This document shows, in pieces, positions 1 to 10,693 of a DNA stretch of 64,000 nucleotides; positions within the stretch are counted from its first letter, which is position 1, and each line of letters starts with the position of its first letter. Origin of the DNA: Caenorhabditis remanei (lineage: Eukaryota; Nematoda; Chromadorea; Rhabditida; Rhabditidae); contig NC_071333.1 of the NCBI RefSeq assembly GCF_010183535.1, positions 14,816,587 through 14,880,586 of the forward strand. Direction: 5' to 3'. The position numbers and the translations under genes are program-made. Below the pieces are notes generated by a model. That model did not search any database. It was given only the letters and a program-made list of their open reading frames with translations, and was not told the origin of the DNA.

Positions 1-163
1 AAGATTAATTCTGTAAGAAAAACAAGGTCGGTGAACTAAAAAATTGTGCGAGCAGTGGCAGATTTTTTTTCGGCTTTCACAGCGACTATATTTTGAATCA
101 ATCTCAAGTCCACTTACATGTCGAGTGTGTCCATAAACTTTAGAATTTTGATTAGTACAAGCC

Positions 164-286
164 ATGGAAACTTCAACAGCTTCATTTTCAAATTCGAGAG
201 TGGTAGTGAATTCTGAAATATTTGAAAATAATATATTAAAAGAAGAGAATATTAATGAACAAAAGGAAGCTGAAAAATTTATTTGA
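164..286 (+). CDS. Possible 40-residue small ORF, unknown
   Basis: An ATG in a good initiation context (GCCATGG) opens a 41-codon frame that is rich in Ser, Asn and Glu and ends at TGA. Composition and codon choice look protein-like, but there is no recognisable motif and no obvious splice site that would extend it. It could be a short peptide gene, the first exon of a gene fragment, or chance. I do not recognise it. Confidence 0.15.
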   Translation: METSTASFSNSRVVVNSEIFENNILKEENINEQKEAEKFI

Positions 287-708
287 GATCCTGACAATTT
301 TAATAAGAACTGCGCGTGGAATAAGAAAAAAAACAATGAAATCCGCAGAAAAGGGTTAATTCGGAGTAGTCTATAATGAGAAGAGAGGAAGTGAAAAGCA
401 TATGGTCTCGTGGTTTGCCTGTAGGGGGCCATAAAAAACGGAGAGACAAGAGACAAGAAACGAGGAGAAAACAGAGTCTGCTCGGCCTTGTGATTAATCG
501 AAGAGACATCGGTCTTCATCGTAATAATGTGGTTGTTAAGAGCATCTAAGCCTCATTTTCCAAATTACAATTAAAAACCAGTACTCTATCCCGGACCCCA
601 TTAAAATGTTCTTATTTTAATATTTAAAAGCCCCCCCCCCCCATTTTGTTCCATTTTGACTCTAAGGTATTACTCATATAGCAGAAGCCAGTTCCTAACG
701 CGAGTTGT
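287..708. other. Non-coding stretch with a C12 homopolymer
   Basis: No supported exon on either strand. The only marked feature is an uninterrupted run of 12 C (G12 on the minus strand) at 631-642. Confidence 0.5.
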
Positions 709-999
709 CTATGCGAGTTGGTTATAACAGGAGATAGAGAGAAAGGGTATCTGGGAAACGGGCGGCTCTTTGTGTCTATTTCGTCTTTTGCTCACTTGCT
801 CAAACCGTGGTTGCCTTGGATCACTGAACAGATTACACCCAGCTTGTCCTTTCCATAGCTCTCCACCAACTTTTAAAGGACTCCGCCTACTTTCCAATTC
901 TTCGTGATATGAAGAATCAGTTGACCCATTTTTCTTTTTTAGCTTGTCCTTTTTGTCGGCCCTGCCTAGAAAACCAGTGAGTTTTCGTTTTATTCTCAT
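709..999 (-). CDS. Hypothetical basic protein, 96 codons or first exon
   Basis: The minus-strand frame starts at ATG 999 with a Lys/Arg-rich N terminus (MRIKRKLTGFLGRADKKDK) followed by a polar, mixed-charge stretch. After the residues RFEQ the sequence reads GTGAGC, a usable splice donor near 785, so the last 25 or so residues of the open frame may be intron. I found no convincing downstream exon. There are no membrane segments or known domains. It may be a small gene, a 5' exon of a gene leaving the window, or a chance ORF. Confidence 0.3.
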   Translation of the reverse strand: MRIKRKLTGFLGRADKKDKLKKKNGSTDSSYHEELESRRSPLKVGGELWKGQAGCNLFSDPRQPRFEQVSKRRNRHKEPPVSQIPFLSISCYNQLA

Positions 1000-1520
1000 T
1001 TCGGAAATTGGTATGTTCCTTGTTTTCTTGTTTTCTTCAAGTTATGAAACTATTTTTTCCTCCTTATGTCGTTGCTCTGCACTGGAATGCTGCAACTTGC
1101 TCAGATTATGATAAATTTAACATATATTACGTATAATATTACCAGTCATTCCTCAATGTGGTATCTAATGCTCTTACGTCTTGATATCTGTATTCTTTTT
1201 AAATATCAAGTCAAATTCAATTACGTTGAGAATAGGCATTCTTACACCTCTCATTTTATTCACTTCTAGTCTACAGAATTCTTTCAAATTTCACTGTTTT
1301 TTCATTAGCAAAACGACTACATCATACATTTTTCAGCCTAAAAACATTTTGTTTTTTCTACTATATGGCGTAATTCCACGTGACAACGTATTGACTTCTG
1401 ATTTGAGATAGAGTTTTTTCACAATTTTAAACTTTTTGACTTTTTGAACTTACAACCTCTCTTATTTTGCAATATTCCTTTCATCCAACTTATATTTTTG
1501 AGGTAATTCAAGTACTGAAC

Positions 1521-2970
1521 ATGCCAAAAGGGTCCAAGCGCAACAAGAATGGAAAGACAGGAGGGGCACGTTCTCAATCGACAACTCCCAAAGCACGAAG
1601 AGCTCCAAAAGGACAACACGCGACTAGAAAAGCGCGGAAAACGCCGAAATCGAAAAAAATCCCGAGAAGAAGAGAAAGAATTCAAATATCCTGACCCTTA
1701 CACAACTGGTCTCTTTACCATCAGTCAATTTTACACCTCGCAAATGTTCGAAACCGATTGCAGTGATCGAAAAACTGAACAGATTCGTGACTTGAACGTA
1801 AGTTACCCTTTACTGGATTCTTAGTTGTTGCTAAACTTTATCTTTAGAATTTCTCTCATCTCATGCAACCACAAGTTCGAAATGCCAATCCTGGAATCCA
1901 CGAGTTTGATATTTTCGCCTTGATTCAGGCAGTGCCTGAACTTCAGGCAAAATACAAAGAGTTTCAAAATTTTCTGGAGGCTCAAGAAATAGTCCCAATG
2001 GGTGATGAGCTTCTGGATACCAGAAAGAAAGAAGACAAGAATACAGATAGTGATCAAAACGTGGAAGAAGATGCAACAAAGCAGAAGAAAGACCCCATTA
2101 TGGGATTGAATGAAAAGTCGGGATGTGATGGAATGGCACATTCGAGTACCGAATCTTCTCGCAGTAACAAAAAAACAACCGAAATAGACGCAGAATTATC
2201 TGAAGATGTTGATGAGTCGAGAGAATTAGCATCGAAGAGCGCTGAGCCAATCGATAAAAACGCTGGTCTTCATAAAACTTCTCACCAGTTTCGTTTACTG
2301 AGGATCCAATAGCATCAGATAATGGGCAGGTGAGTGTTCAGTAATTTTGAAAATGTTATGAAACAGCATCCATGATATCTCATTTTGCCTTCTTCAGTTG
2401 AAAATGTCCAACTTTGAGAGTGTGTGGTAGTAGAACAACTCTTCCCAGAAAGTAATTGTTTATGAATCAGACAGATCAAAAATAGAGCTCCGTTTTTGTA
2501 GTTATCAACTTTTCTGTATAGGAACTTCCTAGCGAATTATAGTAATTTTATGTGAACAGGTCAAAAATAGCACTATTTTAGCACTGAAATAAGTCGATTT
2601 GAGGACGAAATTATTTTTTCGATATGTAACTTGCTAGAAATCGTCCGTACAAAAAAGGTCCCAACCACAAACATGAAGTTCTACTAGGTCTGTTTGATCC
2701 ATAAAAAGTTTTATTGTGAGACGATTAGTTTACCATATGACACTCTCTAAGTGGGCATTTTAACTGAAAATAGAAAATGATATCTTTTTGGCAGGTACTG
2801 TAGCTACATGTTTTCAGGATGAGCCCAAGAACAAAGACTAAGCAAGCAATAGTCAAGAACACGTCTGACACTTCATTTCAGCAGTTTTAACATTTCAAGA
2901 TGACACATTTCTCACAATCGACACTATTGCTGACATGCTTCTTTCGGATGATTTAATCTCACCTGAATAA
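1521..2970 (+). pseudogene. Degenerate or mis-framed multi-exon gene, unknown family
   Basis: Coding character moves between frames along this stretch. An ATG at 1521 opens a Lys/Arg/Pro-rich frame (MPKGSKRNKNGK) that stops at 1694. An overlapping frame from ATG 1549 runs to a perfect donor at 1797 and joins in phase to an exon at 1848-2312 (after TCTTTAG). That gives about 237 residues ending in an acidic Ser/Glu/Asp-rich part. Near 2282 protein-like sequence resumes in another frame (SPVSFTEDPIASDNGQ, donor at 2331), then after acceptor 2818 in two further frames (SPRTKTKQ and a terminal TFLTIDTIADMLLSDDL ending at TAA 2970). Three frame changes suggest a decayed gene, although unusual splicing could rescue some of them. 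I do not recognise the family. Confidence 0.4.
2392..2770. repeat. MITE-like imperfect palindrome, about 380 bp
   Basis: The left end (CTTCAGTTGAAAATGTCCAA, 2392 onward) is the near reverse complement of the right end (up to 2770). About 38 nt pair at the tips, and pairing continues inward with gaps (for example the ATCAGACAGATC and GGTCTGTTTGAT segments). There is no ORF inside. It sits in the last putative intron of the degenerate gene. This is the structure of a non-autonomous DNA transposon; I could not define a target-site duplication. Confidence 0.6.
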
Positions 2971-3229
2971 CCAACTAGGATCTGCTTCCCTAGATTTCTT
3001 AATATAAAAATCCAAAAGTTTGTTCATTTTCTGATATAATGTATTTTTGATTTTTCCCTCCCTTTGGACTCTTTTATATTTCCCAAAAAACATATTTTTG
3101 TCGTTTCAAGAAATCATTTCGCAATAAAAGAACTCCCTTTCAAACAACTTCGATAATTGTGGCTTTCCACACAATAGACCACGTGAAAGTCGACATCAGC
3201 TCACAAAAAAAATAGAATTTCTTTCTGTC

Positions 3230-3530
3230 ATGACGCAAGAAGTCGTTGAGAAGATTTATGAAAAAATCGACAAGGAACTTGGTGATCAACATATCGAACA
3301 TGTTGTAAAGAATCTGATGGATACAGAAAATCAAGAAGAAGCAGCTCGTAATCTTATGGAACTTCATAAGCAAGTAAGTTAAACATTTTTGAATAACGTT
3401 GTCAGTTGCATAGTAAGTATTCCATTTGGATTTTTTTTAGTGTTGCTCGGTATTTCTGAACTTCTCACCTCAATCAAGTGGTTCTCGTATTAACTCAACA
3501 CAACCAAAAAGGATTCTCAAGAAGAAATAA
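3230..3530 (+). CDS. Small two-exon hypothetical protein, 77 residues
   Basis: Exon 1 (3230-3373) starts at an ATG and encodes a helical, charged, probably coiled-coil segment (VEKIYEKIDKELGDQHIEHV and on), ending exactly at CAA|GTAAGT. Exon 2 (3441-3530, after TTTTTTTAG) continues in phase 0 with a Ser/Asn/Lys-rich tail ending KRILKKK. AATAAA overlaps the stop codon. There is no signal peptide, membrane segment or known domain. An in-phase orphan exon at 6007-6147 could instead be the 3' exon, which would prolong the coiled coil (LMELHKQ|VAKKLDQYF) and leave the minus-strand nitrobindin gene nested in its intron. Exon 1 is better supported than the choice of 3' exon. Confidence 0.5.
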
Positions 3531-4022
3531 AACAGTGCTGATTTTCTCGATATCTTTTGTCTTGTGAAATTGTAAATGAACCAATTCGAAAATTCTTTTG
3601 ATGATTCAAATAACTTATTTTAATTGTATCAATAAGTTTGATTTTATCGGTTTTTTTTTTGAAGTAGTTTTTTTCAGTATTCTTTGGTTCCGGCGGTAAT
3701 TTTTTGAAGTATTTCTTTAGGTGCCAACGGAAAAGTTAGAGAACAAAAACCTCTCCATTGCAAAAAAAACAAAAACGTGGAAACCCGGAACTAATAGTAA
3801 TTTTAAAATCGCGTTTTAACAAATAAAATAAAATCTATACCGGTTTTATTTCTGCCAAAATATTTTACTGGTGACCGCTGTTTATAGAATCAGAAATATT
3901 TATTCAAAATGTACACGCATGGACACATTTTCTCAAATTTTTCAACACTTTGAGGTAAGAAACAAAAAAAAACCATTCTTAAATATTATATTATGGCATT
4001 TCAAAAGTATTCAGACACTTAA

Positions 4023-5428
4023 TTACTTCAGTTTCGTGTAGACTACTCTAGTGTGTTCAAGATATCCAACTTTTGGGTGAGTAGCCGTTCTCATCTCGAT
4101 CACTTGCTCCATATACCTATCGTCATGACGGATGAATGTTCTTCTCAACTGAAAATCTTATTCATAATACGAGAAACAATGAAAAATGTTCTCTTACGTC
4201 TTCAACAGGCAAGTCTCGAGAGAAAGAGATGCGTCCAATATCCTTTAACGTGAGAACCAGTTTGTTTGGCGAGACAGTGCCAGTTTCGTATGTGGTGAAT
4301 CCTGCAATTCTATTGGATATTGAAATTGGCATTATAATTGGTTTCAATAAATTTAAACGATCAGGGTACACGGTTTTATGGTATAATGCAATTGCCAAAA
4401 TATAGTTTTTTTTCAAAAAAAAATTATTCAAACACCCAATTTTTGAAATATTTACTTACCATTGTTTCCGGTCGTCATTAAAGTAGCATTTCCAAGTGGA
4501 TCAACAGTCAAGAATCCCCATTCGTCATGGAAGTGGTCTTTGGTGGAGTGAGACCAAGCACGAGCCCTAAAACGGAACTCTTTTTTCATTGACCTTATTC
4601 TGCCCTCTTCCCAAATCACGCCGATTAGTGATCCCTTCGGATTTTAAAAGAAACAAGTTCTCTTCATTTTTTTCTTCCTTCTTCTCTCTTTTCCATTCCC
4701 TGAGAAAAGGAAACGCTACTCGAAAAAAACACTAGTGAAACAATCTCTATCTGTCATTGATAAAATCAGACATAAGGAAGTTTTTAGACACTAAACTTTC
4801 GATTTCTTCGAGTTTTGTTTGCTACAACCTATTCTATGCATTGTTGAACTTTCACGTACTAGAATAATTTGAAGGTCAGAAAATACTTACGAGAAGTTGA
4901 GAAATTGTACATTGGCCGATTTGGCAATTGGCGCCTCATTGATTACCAATTCCTCTCCAAACGTCATGGTTGGCACGGTTGGCCAGAAGATCTGTTTTCT
5001 GATACTTTGAAAAAAAGCAAAACTTTATAACCCACCTTTCCAGAAAATTCAGATCTCCATTTTCCAACAATCCATTCTAACTTCTGATTGTGCTCATTCA
5101 ATACCTGAAAACCAAAAAGTTTGAATGATCTCGGGCGGGCTCGAACCGCCGGCCTTCTGTGTGTTAGACAGATGTGATAACCGCTACACCACGAGACCTC
5201 ATGGAGGTATGCATGCGCTGGCTAGTTTAAATTTAGATGGCGCCGCCAGAGGAATTGCGTCAGCTCGGTAGAAATGAAACAGTGTAAGGGAAGAGATAAA
5301 AATCAGTACGAATGAAGATAAAAACTATTTTGAAACTAAAACTATAAAATTAAATGTAAAACATACATACCTGTAGTGAGAATGGAACTAACGTAAATAA
5401 TAACAGTACTGAAACATAGACGTGGCAT
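4023..5428 (-). CDS. Nitrobindin/THAP4-type beta-barrel heme-binding-like protein
   Basis: Six minus-strand exons chain in phase: 5393-5428, 5036-5104, 4891-4991, 4460-4566, 4198-4301 and 4023-4148, giving 180 residues. The core shows the family landmarks in order: WIVGKWRSEFSGK, FWPTVPTMTFGEEL, NFSARAWSHST, DEWGFLTVDPLGN, then GFTTYETGTV with LTLKDIGRISFSRDLPVED, and a terminal EHTRVVYTKLK strand. This matches nitrobindin/THAP4 C-terminal domains (PF08768 type), 10-stranded barrels that bind ferric heme in characterised members; nematodes carry several diverged copies. Whether this one binds heme is not shown. The first exon (MPRLCFSTVIIY, directly after a CAG that could be a trans-splice acceptor) is the least certain. 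It uses the donor GTTAGT because the other nearby donor, GTATGT, is out of phase. Intron 1 contains a tRNA gene. Confidence 0.85.
5126..5198 (-). tRNA. tRNA-Val (anticodon AAC)
   Basis: Read on the minus strand, the 73-nt sequence starts GGTCTCG and its 3' acceptor strand CGAGATC pairs fully (one G-U). The D arm is GTGTAGCGGTTATCAC. The anticodon stem TCTGT/ACAGA closes a 7-nt loop CTAACAC with anticodon AAC. The T arm GGCGG-TTCGAGC-CCGCC is perfect and the discriminator is A. A and B boxes are intact and there is no intron. It lies inside intron 1 of the nitrobindin-like gene, on the same strand. Confidence 0.97.
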
Positions 5429-6006
5429 CTGAACGACGACATATCCACAAGATGTGCCGTCTGTTGTCCTCTTCTCTTTCCAACAACGATGAGGAGGAAT
5501 GATGACAGTCAACGAAGGGCGAGACCGGTCTACCATAGTCGGTTTCTCCCATCGGCGTCTCCACCCACTTGTACAATCTATCGCTGGCAACGTCTTCTTC
5601 TGCGCTTCCACCGTTCCTCTTCTGCTTGTCATTTTCTTTCCGAATCCATCCATCCTTTCGTTTCGTACACACATACACACATATATAGAGACAGCCTTTT
5701 GACTGATCTCACTTCTGCTTATACGCCATATCAGCGTTTTCCTCCTGTCTCATGAACACCGCTTCACTTCAGATGGAAACAACAGATATGTTCCCTGTCA
5801 CCTTTGCTAGGTCTTTATTACACGAAGGAAATGATATTTTTCTTCCTTGTTAGAAATAGAAAAGATAATTACTGAAGGGTGATGCTGTATCGTGGGTTGT
5901 GATTTTCAAACCGGATAGTTTAGTTGAACCTGCAAACAAAAAGTAAAATGAAACAAATCTGCAAAATAAAAACTCAGAGGTAATTTTTAATTTGTTTATT
6001 TTATAG
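5429..6006. other. Upstream region between nitrobindin gene and orphan exon
   Basis: Open frames occur on both strands around 5490-5680, but they overlap each other antisense and lack convincing splice context or motifs. I treat this as the 5' flank of the nitrobindin-like gene. An ATG at 5768 near a CAG and another at 5948 could open short exons; neither joins in phase to the exon at 6007. Confidence 0.35.
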
Positions 6007-6147
6007 GTTGCTAAAAAACTTGACCAGTATTTTCTGGATCAATCATCCCGATTAGTTCTTATTATCCGAAGATCAAAAATAAATGATCCTGATAAATTTT
6101 ATGAAGACTTCCTTCTTAGAACTCAAAAACCTCCGTGTTTGGAATAA
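6007..6147 (+). CDS. Orphan terminal exon, unknown protein
   Basis: After the acceptor TTTTATAG an open frame of 46 codons (VAKKLDQYFLDQSSRLVL and on) ends at TAA 6147 with good codon composition. It must enter in phase 0. The nearest compatible donor I can see is the end of the 3230-3373 exon, which would make this an alternative 3' end of that gene across the nitrobindin locus. No domain is recognised. Confidence 0.35.
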   Translation, partial: VAKKLDQYFLDQSSRLVLIIRRSKINDPDKFYEDFLLRTQKPPCLE

Positions 6148-7950
6148 AGACGTCGAGAAGCTTACCACAAACTCCAACTAATGAGCTTCTAGTCACAAAA
6201 TCTCGTTCTGCCGTGTTTTGAAAAGCTGATTTGTTTTGATTTATATACCTTGAGAGGAAACTACAAACATTTTGAAATGAGTATCATTGGGAAAACCTAC
6301 AGTAAACATTTAAAAAAAATTGAAAATAATTTTTACAGGTAACATTCATAATACAGGTTTCAAAAATAAAATCATCAAACATCGAAAGTACACTGCGCAA
6401 TGATTTTAATTTTGATTCATAGTAATCGGTTTTCAAACATATTGTATCTGTGCCAGATCATCACTGAAAAAAACGGCGAAATTTGAGTTGATTACAATTC
6501 AAAATAAAGTTTGAACTGACAATCTTCTTGTCTTCAACAGTTTATACAAAAAATTTCTTTGCTGACTGATTTCTGACCACTACGGATCCCAAATGCTTCA
6601 GAATCTAAACAAATAAATAAATCCCAAAACTCTTTCTGTGACAACAAAGAATTACGTGGGTGTTCATCCCAAAAGACGTCATTATAAGTTTCACACGAGT
6701 TGTATCATTAAAACAGTATAATCCCAAAGGAAACTTCTGGTATATACTACACAACAATTTCGTGTCTAGTTTGACGTTTCTGATCAGGAAACGCTATCTA
6801 ATTATGATTACAAAGGGATTGGAGGCGGATTCGAGCTGAAGAGCTGGAGAAGAATAGTAATGAGATGACAACCGTCACATCTAGATGACCATAACGTCTA
6901 CTACCAGCAGTTGCAACTTGAAATCGAAAATCAGATACAAGTTCACTCTTTTAACATACACACAATACCTCTCTCCCGGACAGAAAGATGGCGCGAGAGA
7001 GGGCATCATTTTTCGTTGAATAGTTCGATTCAACTTTTTTCTGCTGCGTTCGCTTCCACTTAACCCGGCAGCCAGTCAACATGAATAATAATCACTTTCA
7101 TAGTTTTTTTTAACACTCATTCCAACTGCACTCTATTGTATCTTCATTTGCAAAAACGTATATTTGTGACGTTCTGCCACGTGTATGGTTTTTTTTTCCT
7201 TCAGGGCTAGTTCTGATACAGGAACTGTTTGAAAATATCTTGTTTTTTTGTTCCTCTCAGATCATGTTTTTTTGTCAAGAGAATTACAGTAGTTCCAATT
7301 AGAAGTATTATCTGCGTTTTGTTTGCCTAGCTCTTTCTGATAAAAATGAAAAAAACCGTTATTTTTTCACAGATCGAATTTTATTTCGATGTTTCTCGGC
7401 TATCCCTATAGCGATAAACGTTATCATTTTCTTGATGTAAGCACATAACCTTTTAGTAATAATTCATGACATCTCAGAAATCATATCCGCAACGGTTTTA
7501 GAATGATTACAAGATTTTCCGCCTACCTTATTTGTCTATCCATGAATTTTGTCTGCCTCCCCCACAACCTTTTTGCTGGACTAGAGTATATATGCTTGAC
7601 CCATAATCTCTCAGATCATGTGCTCATCCATCACCAGCACACTCATCCCATTTCTCAGTTCTCGAAATAATCACCGTATGCTTTTTTTGTTGCTTCGTCC
7701 AGCAGAGGCCTTAGCATCAGTTGGTGTGTTGCAACTCGTGAATTTGGATTGGTTGGGAGAAGATTTGAAATCAGAGCAAGATTCGTGAAATGAACGACAA
7801 CGAACGTGCATAAAAACGTTTAGAGATAGCTCATGCCAGATGCTCAAACGGAGAGAAGAAAAAAAACTAAGGGTGGATTCTAGAGTCGCGTTGGTTGCAC
7901 CGGCAGAGTTTGTGATTTTAGATTTTGAATTTTCTTCTAATTGCTTTCAG
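6148..7950. other. Intergenic, no supported gene
   Basis: AT-rich sequence without convincing exons. A TATA-like GTATATATGC occurs near 7585, about 350 nt before the candidate exons at 7951. Confidence 0.4.
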
Positions 7951-8349
7951 AGTTCGTCAGTCGCTGTTTATGAATCTGCAGACATGTGGGAACGTTTGTG
8001 TGATGGGGAATATGGGAAATCTGCGAGCAAAACAGAAAACATCATGTCTCCAGAATCTTCAAGGACACGAGTACGCTCTCATTTCATTTTTCCCCCCACT
8101 CACCTATCTTTTGCTCTTTTTCCTAAACTACTTTCTATCATTCCTCCTATCCGTCATCTTATTTCTTTCTCAATTTTTTTCCCCAACGTGTTCTGTTCCC
8201 TTCTGTTTTCTTCTCATTTGTTCTCTTCTTCACCACAGGTCAAACTATCAATTACACCCAATCTCAACTCTCGTAACGACTCGTCCCTCCTCAAATCGAG
8301 TGCCATGAACTCCAATGATCGTAATGGCACGGGATTGGTTGTCAACTGA
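7951..8349 (+). CDS. Two candidate exons, possible 5' end of the gei-3 homologue
   Basis: Exon A (7951-8070, after TGCTTTCAG) encodes 40 residues including MWERLCDGEYGKSASK. It ends at a donor GTACGC and joins in phase 0 to exon B (8239 onward, after CACCACAG), which is Ser/Asn-rich and runs to TGA 8349. The 168-nt intron is also open, so retention would not break the frame. The gei-3 exon at 10694 enters in phase 0. If a weak donor (TTG|GTTGTC, near 8337) is used, these exons could form the N terminus of a long isoform; otherwise they are a separate small gene. ATGs are available at 7840 (open frame start) and 7984. There is no known domain. Confidence 0.35.
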   Translation, partial: SSSVAVYESADMWERLCDGEYGKSASKTENIMSPESSRTRVRSHFIFPPTHLSFALFPKLLSIIPPIRHLISFSIFFPNVFCSLLFSSHLFSSSPQVKLSITPNLNSRNDSSLLKSSAMNSNDRNGTGLVVN

Positions 8350-10693
8350 TATAAATTAGTTCACGCACGGAACTTAATCCATCCATCTTCTTCGAGGCTC
8401 TTGTGGTATTACACCCCATGCGATTGCACAGACACACACACATTTCAAATAATGGACGGGAGGGGATTGTTTTGTTTTTGAAACAAGCCGAAATAACCAC
8501 ACATATTGGATAAGACACTATGGGAAAATGGTATCGTGAGAATGTTGCTCCGAAGATATGGATACGGTATCTCAGCATGTTTTGTAATCTGATAGCTAAT
8601 TTTTAAAACTTTCCGAGTTTTAGATCCGAATTTATTTTTTGACACTCCTCTAACCTGTCCAACTCAAAACACAATCTCCTACTCTTAAGTTTTCTTCTCT
8701 AGTGATCTATTTTCAGAGTATATCTTCTTTTTGCAATTTCTCAACCCACCCGAAAAAAACTTATCATTAATCAACGAAGACATCTGATCAGTTTTGCTAG
8801 CCACTTGCTCTTTCTCTCTTACGCTCGCTATGAATACTCCCTAAGATATGTCTTTTTCATGCGTTCGCATCTCATGGATCTTCCTCCCCTTTTTCACTCC
8901 CAAACCCTTCCATCTTCATTCCCAGCTTTTCTTCCCCATCTTCATTTTGCTCTTTACACATTTCATGTTGTATTACACAACTTTGAGCATCTCACACAGC
9001 ACACAATACAAGTTTATCGAATACCACTATTTGACAACTTCCAAAAATTGACTTTTATAATTTTGACATCTAGAAAAATTATTAGTGTGGTAGATCGCAA
9101 AATTTTGGTGTTTTTGAAAATACAGTATTTCTTCCAAATGATATTTACTTTGGTGGAGACTGAGACTTAACGTAAGCCAGCTATGATAAACATTTTGAGT
9201 TTTTTGAGTTTCATGCTCAGACCACCAAAATATTTAGTTTACACTAATTATGTTTTGTCAAAACTGTCAAAAAGACCGTGGGTCAATTTTATAGTAAAAC
9301 TCCCAGCCATGAATTTTTTTCAGGCAGAGGGCCAGAAAATTATTTTATGCTCACAAATTCAGCCCTGAATGGTTTTGTACCAATAATTTTTCTTCTTTTC
9401 CTTATTTATAAGTAAAAATTCGGATTTTTTCGATGAGAACGTCTTTCCATAAATCTCAACCGTTATCGATGACTTTTGTGATTCTTGCATAGTTGTCAAG
9501 GCCCGGGCCGGCCCGGCAAGGCCCGGCAAGGCCCGAAGGCCCGGGCCGGGCCGGGCCGGGCCGGGCCGGGCCGGGCCGGGCCGGTAGAAAATTTTCAAGG
9601 CCCGGCCCGGCCCGAAGGCCCGGCTTCAAAAAATGACCCTTTTTTTCCCAATTTTTTTTTTCGAAATTTTTTCAATTTTTCATCGGAAATGTGACCATTT
9701 TTGACTATTTTTCAGAATTTCTTCTAATTCTGACTGATAGTCTAAAATTTGACTTTTTCGCGAAAAAATTCAAAAAAATTCAAAAAATTTGAAAAAATTT
9801 GAAAATTTGACTTTCGCGCCAATTTGCCCGGGCCTTCGGGCCGGGCCTTAAGCCCGGCCCGGGCCGGGCCGGGCCGGGCCCTGATTTCGCCGACAAGGCC
9901 CGGCCCGGCCCGGCCCGGGCCGGGCCTTGACAACTATGGATTCTTGGTTCTTTTCACATTTGTCTTTGGAGATTGAAGACACATTCCATCCCGCAAACTT
10001 TTTTTGACTAGTGTACCCTCCGACCTTTTTCTCTCCTATTTCACACACTCATACACACATACACTGCTCAATTTCTCAGCTCATCCCTCATGTCATAACG
10101 TTGATCGGATGGCAAAGTGTTGCCAGTGTTTCGGAGTTCCGAACCCCCATTTATCATCATGATTACTGACGCCTGGTCATTTTCCTGGACTGTTTCCTTT
10201 TTTTCTTTCTTATCGTACCTCTGACCTTACGAATGTCCTGTCTCGCCCTACTCCTTTTCTGTCTAATTTGATACAATACAATATTAATTGTAGCTAATCC
10301 AAGCGCTAGTAGATCAAAAAGCACTACATGCGCATCTTCCGTCTTCTACTCCTTTTTTTTCTATGTTCCGACGACAACAAATTCCGCGATTCTAGCGGCG
10401 AAGGTCATTTTGCTTTACTTCTACAAATCAGACGGCGTCTTCTACCAAAATTTTATGCGGGAAGGGGTAAAACGATTCTAAGAAAAGGAAGGCACACCTT
10501 AAATTATCCTCTACTCCATGTCAGATAATCTAACCTCTTTTTTCCGAAAGTCAGTGGCATTGGGTTACTGTAATTCCAAGAGTCTCGAATCTTTCCACTC
10601 AACTTTTTGGTCATTTTTCTCAACTAACCCAAGTGTTTACATGTGTAAAACTAAACAACCAATCTAAACGCAAAAAGTGATAAATCTTATCAG
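8350..10693. other. Non-coding spacer or 5' intron of the gei-3 homologue
   Basis: T/C-rich sequence with one GC-rich palindromic element (9488-9938, listed separately). Open frames in 9359-10048 encode Arg/Pro/Gly/Ala repeats and are translations of that repeat, not genes. Confidence 0.5.
9488..9938. repeat. GGCCCGG palindromic element (MITE-like), 451 bp
   Basis: It begins CATAGTTGTCAAGGCCCGGG and ends with the reverse complement of nearly the same sequence (GGGCCTTGACAACTATG). Both arms are dominated by tandem GGGCC/GGCCC units, and the left arm carries a long (GGCCG) run at about 9540-9580. The AT-rich middle (AATTTTTTCAA type) is also roughly self-complementary. It has no coding capacity. 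Related GGCCCGG palindromes occur at 15576-15710 and 58645-59283, so this is a dispersed family. Confidence 0.75.

Noticed and set aside
9359..10048. Open frames encoding Arg-Pro-Gly-Ala repeats on both strands
   Set aside because: They are translations of the GGCCCGG palindrome; no start, splice or codon evidence, and both strands are equally open because the DNA is self-complementary.
10268..10528. Several open frames, including one that looks like a signal peptide (MRIFRLLLLFF) and one reading LIQALVDQKALHAHL
   Set aside because: Three frames are open over a T-rich tract, donors are poor, and none joins in phase to the exon at 10694.
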